NCBI GenBank assembly: GCA_905478325.1
Contig: CAJQIB010000017.1
Coordinates: 1 to 55,952, forward strand
Reading direction: 5' to 3'
Length of the DNA: 55,952 nucleotides
DNA from: an uncultured Flavobacteriales bacterium
GTDB taxonomy: Bacteria; Bacteroidota; Bacteroidia; Flavobacteriales_D; Sanyastnellaceae
Below are positions 26,526-34,476 of the stretch, in pieces; position 1 is the stretch's first letter, and the number at the start of each line of letters is the position of its first letter. The notes beneath the pieces were generated by a model that saw only the letters and a program-made list of their open reading frames with translations, searched no databases and was not told the origin of the DNA. The position numbers and the translations under genes are program-made.

Positions 26526-29152
26526 GTGGTTCCCTTCTGCAACATCTGTTCCAAACTTGCTTCATCGGGAACGAGAACTTTGCGTGCCTTGGATCCTTCG
26601 AATGGTCCGATGATGCCTGCGGTTTCCAATTGGTCGATAATCCGACCGGCTCGGTTATAGCCCAGCTTTAATTTTCGTTGCAGCAAGGACGTAGAGCCCT
26701 GTTGATGCATCACGATTACCCGTGCGGCATCTTCAAACATCACATCGCGTTCGTCATCCGCCAAATGACCCGACTCGGAGGCTCCTCCTTCCGGGGTATA
26801 CTCGGGAAGTAAAAACGCTTCTGGATAGCCTTGTTGGCTTCCAACGAATTCACAAATGGCTTCGACTTCAGGGGTGTCCACAAATCCGCATTGAATTCGA
26901 ATGAGGTCGTTGCCGGTGCTCATGAGCATATCGCCCCGTCCAATCAATTGGTCCGCTCCTCCGGCATCGAGAATGGTCCGAGAATCGATTTTGGAGGTCA
27001 CACGGAAGGCAATTCGTGCAGGGAAGTTTGCTTTGATTGTTCCGGTAATGATATTGACTGAAGGACGTTGGGTTGCGATGATCAAGTGGATTCCAATCGC
27101 ACGCGCCAATTGGGCCAAGCGTGCAATCGGCGTTTCCACCTCTTTGCCCGCGGTCATGATTAAATCAGCAAACTCATCGACCACCAAAACGATGTAGGGC
27201 AGGAATTTGTGCCCTTCTTCGGGATTGAGCTTTCGACGAATAAACTTGGCGTTGTACTCGGCAAGATTTCTGCATTGAGCGTCCTTGAGGAGGTCATAGC
27301 GTTGATCCATCTCGACACACAACGAGTTCAACGTAGCGACAACCTTGGATGTGTCCGTGATGATTGCTTCCTCGCTGTCGGGCAGTTTCGCCAAATAATG
27401 GCGCTCGATATGATTGAACAAAGTCAGTTCCACCTTTTTAGGATCTACCAAAACAAACTTCAACTGTGAAGGGTGTTTGCGGTAGAGTAAGCTGACCAGC
27501 ATGGCATTCAATCCAACCGATTTTCCTTGACCTGTGGCACCCGCCATCAGCAAGTGAGGCATTTTGGCCAAGTCAAAGACATACGTCTCGTTTGAGATTG
27601 TTTTGCCCATGGCAATGGGCAGGGCTGCTTTGGATTGTTGGAATTTTTCGGAAGCGATCAATGACCGCATCGAAACGATGTCCGGATTGGAATTCGGAAC
27701 TTCAATGCCAATGGTCCCGCGTCCTGGGATCGGGGCAATGATTCGAATTCCCAGAGCGGCTAGGCTCAGCGCAATATCATCTTCGAGGTTTTTGATTTTC
27801 GAAATACGAATGCCGGGGGCGGGGATGATTTCATAGAGGGTCACCGTCGGGCCAACCTCTGCCTTGATGCTCGAAACTTCGATGCTGAAATTCCGCAGCG
27901 TATTGATAATGCGGGTTTTGTTTGCTTCTAGTTCTTCTTCGCTTACCCGCACTTTTCCGTCGCCATGCTGAACGAGCAGGTCGAGATTGGGTAATTCAAA
28001 GCGGCTCAAGTCGAGCTTGGGATCATATTCTCCAAAAGCTTGAACCTTCTTGTCGATTTCGGATTCGGACAACTGTTCTTCATCTGTAGCGAGATGCACT
28101 TCGAAAGCGACATCTTCGCCTTCTTTTTCCTCCTCTGCCACAGCAGGTGGTATCTCCTTGGTAGAATCGATCTTCTCTTCGGGCGGGGGATTGTTGGCAG
28201 CGTTCTGCTGCTCTTCCGTTTCGATGTCGTCAAGAAGCGTGTCCAATGCGTTTTCTGAAGCGTCATCGATCCAAGGTTCATCCGAGTCGTTGGATTCGGG
28301 GGGGAGCTCTTCCGATTCTGTCGGTTCAAATGGAGTTTCAATCGCACGATTGCTTTCTGTCTCTTTGCGTGCCGAAGGGGTCTCAAATTCGGTGTCATGA
28401 TCTCCTTCGGGATAAGCAAACCACGAGCGAATACTTCCCAAACGAGGGAGGTTCCAGTTGAAAAATTGGGAAGGAGCATAGAACACGAGTAAACTCATGA
28501 TAATGCCGAATAAAACAAGCCCTGATCCCCAGGTACCTAAAAGTAAAAGTCCCAGTTCAACGAGGTAGTAGCCAGACGCTCCAATCCAATGGTCCCAAGC
28601 GACCGAACCGAGGTTGCCTGATAATTGGGCGATAAAACCAATGGTCCAAGGCAACACAACCATGCCCAAAATAGAAAGGCGAAAAGCACTTCCTGAACGT
28701 GAGATCTTCTCTTTCGTTATCCAGGGCCATGACACGAGCCAAATCCAGAAAGGAATGGCGAGAGCACCCATTCCGAGTCCTTGTCGCCCCATCCAAAAGG
28801 CTAAATAGGCTCCGGTACCGCCGAGCCAATTGTTGTATGGAGTATTTTTTTTATCAACCGCTTCCATGAAGCCTTCGGAGACAAACGTGTAGTCTTGGGC
28901 ACCCGTCAAGAGTCCCGAAATCAATGCTCCAACGATGAACAGACTCAGTGTCAAAGCCCCGACTCCCGCCACATTTTGAATGCGAGGGTCAGCCCATTTT
29001 CGCCGGCTAGATTCTGTGAAGTTCCTGAACCGACTCGGTTTACGAGGCGTTTTGGGTGTTTTCGTGGAAGCAGGTTGAGCCGGTTTTACCGCTTTTGGTC
29101 GGTTGCGGGCAACACGGGGTTCCGTGGTTGGAGAGGTTTTCTTTTTGGCCAT
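26522..29152 (-). CDS. ftsK: DNA translocase FtsK
   Basis: It pumps chromosome ends through the division septum and helps resolve dimers. The ATG at 29152 (MAKKKTSPTTEP) is preferred to the TTG at 29158 and gives 876 residues. About four membrane helices fill residues 50-215, then an acidic linker of low complexity follows to about 380. The motor domain has the Walker A motif GATGQGKSVGLN and Walker B VLVVDEFADL. The C-terminal winged-helix gamma domain (T-S-L-L-Q-R-K-L-K-L-G-Y-N-R-A-G-R) reads the polar chromosome sequences. A LolA-like gene overlaps its end. Confidence 0.97.
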   Translation of the reverse strand: MAKKKTSPTTEPRVARNRPKAVKPAQPASTKTPKTPRKPSRFRNFTESSRRKWADPRIQNVAGVGALTLSLFIVGALISGLLTGAQDYTFVSEGFMEAVDKKNTPYNNWLGGTGAYLAFWMGRQGLGMGALAIPFWIWLVSWPWITKEKISRSGSAFRLSILGMVVLPWTIGFIAQLSGNLGSVAWDHWIGASGYYLVELGLLLLGTWGSGLVLFGIIMSLLVFYAPSQFFNWNLPRLGSIRSWFAYPEGDHDTEFETPSARKETESNRAIETPFEPTESEELPPESNDSDEPWIDDASENALDTLLDDIETEEQQNAANNPPPEEKIDSTKEIPPAVAEEEKEGEDVAFEVHLATDEEQLSESEIDKKVQAFGEYDPKLDLSRFELPNLDLLVQHGDGKVRVSEEELEANKTRIINTLRNFSIEVSSIKAEVGPTVTLYEIIPAPGIRISKIKNLEDDIALSLAALGIRIIAPIPGRGTIGIEVPNSNPDIVSMRSLIASEKFQQSKAALPIAMGKTISNETYVFDLAKMPHLLMAGATGQGKSVGLNAMLVSLLYRKHPSQLKFVLVDPKKVELTLFNHIERHYLAKLPDSEEAIITDTSKVVATLNSLCVEMDQRYDLLKDAQCRNLAEYNAKFIRRKLNPEEGHKFLPYIVLVVDEFADLIMTAGKEVETPIARLAQLARAIGIHLIIATQRPSVNIITGTIKANFPARIAFRVTSKIDSRTILDAGGADQLIGRGDMLMSTGNDLIRIQCGFVDTPEVEAICEFVGSQQGYPEAFLLPEYTPEGGASESGHLADDERDVMFEDAARVIVMHQQGSTSLLQRKLKLGYNRAGRIIDQLETAGIIGPFEGSKARKVLVPDEASLEQMLQKGTT

Positions 29153-29245
29153 GAGCAATGGTTAAATCTAGAGACGGAAACCATGCATTATACCCGATGT
29201 TTGCATGGCTTTTCCACCGGCTCGTGTTGGATTTGACTGAAGGCC

Positions 29246-29275
29246 TTGTTAGCTCGCGTGGAATCATTATATTTG
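29246..29275 (+). promoter_or_regulatory. Bacteroidota-type promoter of the rpmG operon
   Basis: A -33 TTG at 29246-29248 and a perfect -7 box TATATTTG (TAnnTTTG) at 29268-29275 are separated by 19 bases. The predicted start of transcription is near 29282, which leaves only about 13 bases of leader before the rpmG ATG at 29295. Confidence 0.75.
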
Positions 29276-29294
29276 CACCCCAATTTCTCGAAAG

Positions 29295-29477
29295 ATGGCC
29301 AAGAAAGGCAACCGCGTACAAGTCATTCTCGAATGCACAGAACATAAGAATTCTGGCATGCCTGGAACGTCTCGATATATCACGACAAAGAATCGGAAGA
29401 ATACTCCCGATCGTATTGAAATTAAGAAGTTTAACCCGGTGTTGCGCAAGTACACCCTCCACAAGGAGATTAAATAA
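29295..29477 (+). CDS. rpmG: 50S ribosomal protein L33 (bL33)
   Basis: It has 60 residues, the usual length. The sequence [18 protein letters not shown], then [11 protein letters not shown], is classic bL33. Only one Cys remains, so it is the form without the zinc ribbon. It lies directly under a consensus promoter. In many Bacteroidota rpmB (L28) precedes it, but here rpmB is not at this locus. The L38-like gene follows after 8 bases. Confidence 0.97.
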   Translation: MAKKGNRVQVILECTEHKNSGMPGTSRYITTKNRKNTPDRIEIKKFNPVLRKYTLHKEIK

Positions 29478-29485
29478 GCTGAGTC

Positions 29486-29641
29486 ATGGCAAAGAAGACA
29501 GTAGCATCGCTGCAGACCGGCGGAGGGAAGCAGCATACGAAAGTGATCAAAATGGTTCGTAGCCCAAAATCGGGTGCGTATACATTCAAAGAAGAGGTCG
29601 TTCACAACGACGGCATCAAAGCGTGGTTCGATAAAAATTGA
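29486..29641 (+). CDS. Small ribosome-associated protein, DUF4295 family (bL38-like)
   Basis: A 51-residue basic protein starting MAKKTVASLQTGGGKQHTKV, with K-M-V-R-S-P-K-S-G-A-Y-T-F-K-E-E in the centre. I recognise it as the DUF4295 family, which in Bacteroidota sits between rpmG and ftsY. From memory, the Flavobacterium johnsoniae ribosome structure revealed a phylum-specific large-subunit protein named bL38. I believe it is this family, but that link should be checked. It starts 8 bases after rpmG stops and is followed by a terminator, so the two form a short ribosomal transcript. Confidence 0.92.
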   Translation: MAKKTVASLQTGGGKQHTKVIKMVRSPKSGAYTFKEEVVHNDGIKAWFDKN

Positions 29642-29688
29642 TGTCCATTTCATCGCTGTGATGTCAACGCTATGTTGATGATACAGCG

Positions 29689-29736
29689 GCAATAAAAAAG
29701 GGTCGAACTCCAAAGGAGTGGGCCCTTTTTTATTGC
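29689..29736 (+). terminator. Intrinsic terminator after the L38-like gene
   Basis: A long hairpin: GCAATAAAAAAGGG pairs perfectly with CCCTTTTTTATTGC (14 bp), with an inner stem ACTCC/GGAGT around AAA. A-run and T-run flank it, so it can work in both directions. It separates the ribosomal genes from ftsY. Confidence 0.85.
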
Positions 29737-29778
29737 TTAATGACTTGAACTCATTTCCATCCGTTTCATCTTTATTCC

Positions 29779-30780
29779 ATGGGCTTTTTCAAAAAACTTT
29801 TCTCCGGTAAACAAAAGGAATCCCTCGATTCTGGTTTAGAAAAATCGCGTACCAATGTTTTTCAGAAGTTGGCACGTGTTTTTACGGGAAAAAGAAAGGT
29901 AGATGAGTCTCTATTAGAGGAGTTAGAGGAAGCGTTGATTTCTGCAGATGTGGGGGTAGACACCACCATGAAGGTGCTGGATCGAATGCGCAGAAGGGCA
30001 CGATTCGAAGCCTTTGTTGAGGTGGAGGAACTTTACCAAATGCTGCGCGATGAGATTGCAGGCCTCTTTTCGGAGGGGGCTGGAGCTTCAGAGTCAACAA
30101 CGTATCAACTGCCAGGTGCCACGCCTGATTTTCCAACGGTGATCATGGTAGTTGGAGTAAACGGTGTTGGTAAGACCACTACGATTGGAAAATTAGCGCA
30201 CCGGTTTAAATCAGAAGGACACAGCGTATTGCTTGGAGCAGCTGACACCTTCCGAGCGGCTGCTATTGAGCAATTGGAAGTGTGGGCCGGTCGTGCTGGC
30301 GTGCCCATCATCTCTCAACACATGGGCGCAGATCCTGCTGCGGTTGCGTTTGACACGCTTCAAGCAGCTGTTTCGCGCAAATCAGATGTGGTGATCATTG
30401 ATACAGCCGGACGTTTGCACAACAAACGTGGTTTGATGGAGGAGCTTACGAAAATCCGTCGTGTTATGGATAAGGTGGTGCCAGGGGCGCCTCACGAAGT
30501 CCTTTTGGTACTGGATGGATCGACTGGGCAAAATGCCGTCGAGCAGGCCAAGCAATTTGCTCAAGCCACGGATGTTTCGGGTTTGGTGCTCACGAAATTG
30601 GACGGAACCGCCAAAGGCGGTGTCGTCCTTGCCATTTCCGATCAATTGCACATTCCCGTGCGATTCATTGGAGTCGGTGAAAAAATGGAGGACCTTCAGG
30701 ACTTCCATGTTTTGGAATTTATAGACAGCTTGCTTCCTGAGAATTTCAGTGATGGCATGGCTTCGGTAACTGAAAGTTGA
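29779..30780 (+). CDS. ftsY: Signal recognition particle receptor FtsY
   Basis: It is the SRP receptor GTPase that delivers ribosomes with membrane proteins to the translocon. It has 333 residues with only a short basic N-terminus (MGFFKKLFSGK), so the long acidic A domain of E. coli is absent, as usual outside Proteobacteria. The N domain covers about 25-100. The G domain has the P-loop GVNGVGKTTTIGK at 126-138, DTAGR, and TKLDGTAKGG. rimO starts 7 bases after its stop. Confidence 0.98.
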   Translation: MGFFKKLFSGKQKESLDSGLEKSRTNVFQKLARVFTGKRKVDESLLEELEEALISADVGVDTTMKVLDRMRRRARFEAFVEVEELYQMLRDEIAGLFSEGAGASESTTYQLPGATPDFPTVIMVVGVNGVGKTTTIGKLAHRFKSEGHSVLLGAADTFRAAAIEQLEVWAGRAGVPIISQHMGADPAAVAFDTLQAAVSRKSDVVIIDTAGRLHNKRGLMEELTKIRRVMDKVVPGAPHEVLLVLDGSTGQNAVEQAKQFAQATDVSGLVLTKLDGTAKGGVVLAISDQLHIPVRFIGVGEKMEDLQDFHVLEFIDSLLPENFSDGMASVTES

Positions 30781-30787
30781 ACGCATC

Positions 30788-32101
30788 ATGAGAACACGCA
30801 CTACTTCACCGCGCAAAGTCAATGTGGTTACATTGGGATGTGCCAAGAACATTTTCGATTCGGAAGTCTTGATGACCCAACTGCGTGCAAACGCCTATGA
30901 AGTTGAACACGAATCAACGAAGGGAGATGCAGGGATTGTGATCATCAATACTTGCGGATTTATTGAGAGTGCGAAGCAAGAGAGCATAGATACCATCATT
31001 CGCTTTTCAGAGGCGAAACAGGAAGGGCTTGTGGATCGAGTTTACGTGACCGGTTGCTTGTCAGAGCGGTATAAGGAGGAATTGTCTGATGGCATTCCTG
31101 AAGTGGATGCGTGGTTCGGAACACGGGATTTGCCGCGTTTGCTGAAGACGCTGAAAGCGGATTACAAAAAAGAGCTGGTAGGAGAGCGGTTGTTGACAAC
31201 GCCTGCTCACTACGCTTACATGAAAATTGCAGAAGGCTGCGACAGACCGTGTGCTTTTTGTGCGATTCCACTGATGCGCGGAAAGCACGTTTCTACGCCG
31301 ATGGAGGACATTGTGCTGCAAGCGAAAGGACTGGCTGCCAATGGCGTTCGTGAGTTGATTCTCATCGCTCAAGATTTGACGTATTACGGACTGGATATCT
31401 ACAAGGAACGAAAATTAGCGGAGTTGGTGAGGCGCTTAAGTGATGTGGAGGGGATCGATTGGATTCGATTGCATTACGCTTTTCCAACGGGTTTTCCTCT
31501 GGATGTTTTGGATGTTATGGCCGAACGGTCAAATGTCTGCAACTACTTGGATATGCCCTTGCAACATGCTTCTGACGAGATGCTCAAGGCGATGCGCCGT
31601 GGCACAACGCAAGAGAAAATGGATCGCCTGATCGGTGAAATTCGAAATCGCGTTCCAGAAATTGCCATACGCACAACGCTCATCTGCGGTTTCCCGGGTG
31701 AGACAGAGGCGCACCACGAAGACTTGATGCGTTGGACCGAACGTCACCAGTTTGAGCGGCTTGGGTGTTTCACGTATTCTCACGAAGAAAACACCCATGC
31801 TTACAGCATGAATGATGATGTTTCAGAGGATGTTAAGCGGAAACGTGTGGAGGCCATTATGGAACAGCAAGCGGGCATTTCTCATCAGTTGAACCAAAAG
31901 TATATCGGTACGACGCAGCGTGTGCTTGTAGACAGAACAGAGGACGGTCTGTGGATTGGGCGTACTGAATTTGATTCTCCCGATGTGGACAATGAAGTAC
32001 GGATTCAAGTCCCTGAAGATGTGCATTTGCGGATCGGTGACTTTGCATCCGCTCGAATCGACTCGGCGACAGAATTTGATTTGCATGGGCAACTGGTCTA
32101 A
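30788..32101 (+). CDS. rimO: Ribosomal protein uS12 methylthiotransferase RimO
   Basis: It is a radical SAM enzyme that adds a methylthio group to an aspartate of ribosomal protein S12. It has 437 residues. The N-terminal UPF0004 domain holds the cluster ligands Cys18, Cys56 and Cys90. The radical SAM motif CDRPCAFC gives Cys151, Cys155 and Cys158. A TRAM domain closes the protein (R-V-L-V-D-R and later). The S-A-K-Q-E-S-I-D-T-I stretch after the second Cys fits RimO better than MiaB. It follows ftsY in one transcript and overlaps queE by 17 bases. Confidence 0.97.
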   Translation: MRTRTTSPRKVNVVTLGCAKNIFDSEVLMTQLRANAYEVEHESTKGDAGIVIINTCGFIESAKQESIDTIIRFSEAKQEGLVDRVYVTGCLSERYKEELSDGIPEVDAWFGTRDLPRLLKTLKADYKKELVGERLLTTPAHYAYMKIAEGCDRPCAFCAIPLMRGKHVSTPMEDIVLQAKGLAANGVRELILIAQDLTYYGLDIYKERKLAELVRRLSDVEGIDWIRLHYAFPTGFPLDVLDVMAERSNVCNYLDMPLQHASDEMLKAMRRGTTQEKMDRLIGEIRNRVPEIAIRTTLICGFPGETEAHHEDLMRWTERHQFERLGCFTYSHEENTHAYSMNDDVSEDVKRKRVEAIMEQQAGISHQLNQKYIGTTQRVLVDRTEDGLWIGRTEFDSPDVDNEVRIQVPEDVHLRIGDFASARIDSATEFDLHGQLV

Positions 32102-32699
32102 CGTTGATTATCCCGTGATGGAACGGTTCTTCACCGTACAAGGTGAAGGGTCTCATACGGGAACGGCCGCATGGTTCATCCGTTTAGGCGGTTGCGATGT
32201 GGGGTGTGCTTGGTGCGATGTTAAGGACAGTTGGGATGTGAATGCCCATCCACGAGTGTCCTGTGAAACATTGGTTCAAGAGGCGAAGGAGTCCGGTGCT
32301 CCTATTTGCGTGGTTACGGGCGGTGAGCCGGCGATGCATCAGCTTGGACCCCTCACAGCCGCGTTACAAGAGGCTGGAATTCGGACTCATATCGAGACTT
32401 CGGGGGCGCATGCATTGACCGGTCAATGGGATTGGGTGACGCTTTCTCCTAAGCGATTCAAGGCGGCGCGCCAGGATGTATTCCCATTGGCTGATGAATT
32501 GAAAGTCATCGTTGTCAATCGACAAGATTTACAGTGGGGAGAAGATCATGCCGCATCGCTCAAGGCGGATGCTCAGCTTTTTTTACAACCTGAATGGGAT
32601 CGTAAGGACAAGGTCTTGCCCTACATCATGGAGCACCTTCAAGTGAATCCAAGATGGCGCATTTCCCTTCAAATGCACAAGTACATTGGATTGCCTTGA
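32085..32699 (+). CDS. queE: 7-carboxy-7-deazaguanine synthase QueE
   Basis: It is a radical SAM enzyme that contracts the ring of carboxytetrahydropterin to 7-carboxy-7-deazaguanine, on the path to queuosine in tRNA. The ATG at 32085 gives 204 residues. It overlaps rimO by 17 bases, and a second ATG at 32118 is possible. The N-terminus (PVMERFFTVQGEG, then GTAAWFIRLGGCDVGCAWCD) matches the family, with cluster ligands Cys37, Cys41 and Cys44 in C-x3-C-x2-C spacing. The VTGGEP motif is present. With selU and rimO this makes three RNA or ribosome modification genes in the window. Confidence 0.95.
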   Translation: MGNWSNVDYPVMERFFTVQGEGSHTGTAAWFIRLGGCDVGCAWCDVKDSWDVNAHPRVSCETLVQEAKESGAPICVVTGGEPAMHQLGPLTAALQEAGIRTHIETSGAHALTGQWDWVTLSPKRFKAARQDVFPLADELKVIVVNRQDLQWGEDHAASLKADAQLFLQPEWDRKDKVLPYIMEHLQVNPRWRISLQMHKYIGLP

Positions 32700-32708
32700 G
32701 CGTTTGCT

Positions 32709-33773
32709 CTAATGCATAAACCGGAGCTTGAGCTCTTCTGACTTGGGTTGGCTTTTACAACACAAAATCAACCCCTCACGTTGCTCTTGTTCGGTCAAAC
32801 CGTTGTCACCCTCTGTTTGTACTTCTCCTTCGGTGACTTGAGCGAGGCAGGACAAGCACACTCCTCCGCGGCAGCTGTATGGTACCGATAAACCGGCATC
32901 AAGTGCCGCATCTAAAATGCTCTGCCCTTCACCATGCATCTGAAATTCCTCCACAGCGTGATCACGTTCGAGTTCAATCGTACACCGTGGACGGTCCGTT
33001 GTTGGATTCGACGGCAAGTCAGGCAATGAATCGCTCAGGGCTGCTGCGGTAAAGCGTTCTGTGTGGCGACGGTTCTGTGGTATTTGCGCTTCATCGAGTC
33101 CTGCATGGACCGTCCGCATGAGTCTCGGGGGTGCCGATACGATATACATCGCCTGCTCCTTGTCTTCAACCGGTTGCAACCAATCTTGAATCCGCTGACT
33201 CGTCATGTGACTGGCATACTGGGAGTCCTCCAATTGGCCGTCCTCAGAGTAGAGTGGGATGAATTCAATGCGGTCTCCCCAAGCGTGAAGTAAATCACCA
33301 AAGATTTCATGTCTTCGGCTGCGATTGCTGTAAAATAACGTGATTCGATGTCCCAACTCTGGGTGCAGCAAGGCATGCTGAATCAAGCTAAAAATGGGAG
33401 TGATTCCAATGCCGCCTGCAAAGCATATGAAGTGCGTGGATTCCTTGTTCCATTCTGGCCGCCAAAGGAGACTGCGAGGAGGCTTCACACGCATCACGCT
33501 GCCCACTTGGGCCACTTCGTTGAAAAATTGACTTCCTTTCCCACCTGGGATGGAGCGAACTACAATTTCCAAGGGAAAGGACCCGACAGGATTCACGAGC
33601 GTATAACTGCGTTGGAGAGTCGGTGTGATCGAGAATGTGATGAAGGCGCCAGGTTCGTGGATCCAACGTGCTTGATCTTCCGGGGAGGGGGAGAGTTGAA
33701 CACGCACGGCATCCGGCCCTTCAAAGTGAACGGATTGCACGGTCATCGTACCGATGGGTTCGTTGGATTCCAT
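32709..33773 (-). CDS. PaaE/HCR-like ferredoxin reductase with C-terminal 2Fe-2S domain
   Basis: It has 354 residues in three domains. An FAD-binding barrel (R-S-Y-T-L-V-N, a form of RxYS/T) covers about 1-105. An NAD(P)H domain starting F-A-G-G-I-G-I-T-P covers about 115-230. A plant-type ferredoxin domain at the end has cluster ligands Cys301, Cys306, Cys309 and one of Cys338/339. It passes electrons from NAD(P)H to an oxygenase or similar partner. The layout is that of PaaE, the reductase of phenylacetyl-CoA epoxidase, but no paaABCD genes are here, and in Bacteroidota such proteins often stand alone. The electron acceptor cannot be read from the context. Confidence 0.88.
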   Translation of the reverse strand: MESNEPIGTMTVQSVHFEGPDAVRVQLSPSPEDQARWIHEPGAFITFSITPTLQRSYTLVNPVGSFPLEIVVRSIPGGKGSQFFNEVAQVGSVMRVKPPRSLLWRPEWNKESTHFICFAGGIGITPIFSLIQHALLHPELGHRITLFYSNRSRRHEIFGDLLHAWGDRIEFIPLYSEDGQLEDSQYASHMTSQRIQDWLQPVEDKEQAMYIVSAPPRLMRTVHAGLDEAQIPQNRRHTERFTAAALSDSLPDLPSNPTTDRPRCTIELERDHAVEEFQMHGEGQSILDAALDAGLSVPYSCRGGVCLSCLAQVTEGEVQTEGDNGLTEQEQREGLILCCKSQPKSEELKLRFMH

Positions 33774-33854
33774 GAATGAAAGACCGGTATTCGGTTCGAA
33801 TTGTTCACGAAGAGTTAAGAAAAGCCCGAGTGTGTGCGACGCTTTTCGCTAAGC

Positions 33855-34466
33855 TCACTCGCTAGGAATGCTCGAAATCAGCGTACTCAGTGTGAATCGA
33901 TCCACCGGCTCATACCCGTCGGGCAAATCAAAATGCTTCCGGGGCCACTGTTTTTTTGGCAGGTCGACGACGGATTGGGCGACCAATTCATACCGTGCCT
34001 GCCCGTCTTCGATTGTGCATTGCAATGGAATCCACGCTGTTGGCCAGCCACACGGTGCGGTCCCCAATTGTTCAGATTCTACTGCCCACCCTGTGGATCG
34101 TCGGGTGATGATCCCCGTGATCCCCGCAACATCTCGGGTGCCGCCACGGCCTGACAAAATCAATGGCTGCGATTTGGGACACGGTTCAAGCAATTCGACG
34201 GCATGGCCTAGAAAATGAAACAACACATGGGCCTCATCTTCATCCATGAGCCAAACCCGCTCAAAATCCGTTCCTGTCTCGAGAATGCGAAATTGTTGGC
34301 CATTCGTTTCGAGAATCACTTGTTGGGGCAAGTAGTCCAGCCCCTTGGGTTGAAAGTCGTTTTCAGTTTGAACAGCATAGACCACTGTACCGCTCCATTG
34401 GGCATTGAGTGATGCTGTGAAAATCAAAGAAGTCGTGACCACAAGAAAAGCGAGGCGATAGAGCAT
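33855..34466 (-). CDS. Secreted protein of unknown function (DUF4412-like)
   Basis: It has 203 residues with a signal peptide ending S-L-N-A-Q. The mature part starts W-S-G-T-V-V-Y and has alternating strands with V-I-L-E-T-N-G-Q-Q-F-R-I-L and, near the end, a segment with G-Y-E-P-V-D. This recalls the DUF4412 group of secreted Bacteroidota proteins, which share features with LolA/LolB folds. I am not sure. It begins 10 bases downstream of the E1 dehydrogenase stop and may be on the same transcript, though no functional link is apparent. Confidence 0.65.
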   Translation of the reverse strand: MLYRLAFLVVTTSLIFTASLNAQWSGTVVYAVQTENDFQPKGLDYLPQQVILETNGQQFRILETGTDFERVWLMDEDEAHVLFHFLGHAVELLEPCPKSQPLILSGRGGTRDVAGITGIITRRSTGWAVESEQLGTAPCGWPTAWIPLQCTIEDGQARYELVAQSVVDLPKKQWPRKHFDLPDGYEPVDRFTLSTLISSIPSE

Positions 34467-34476
34467 GGGCGTAATT

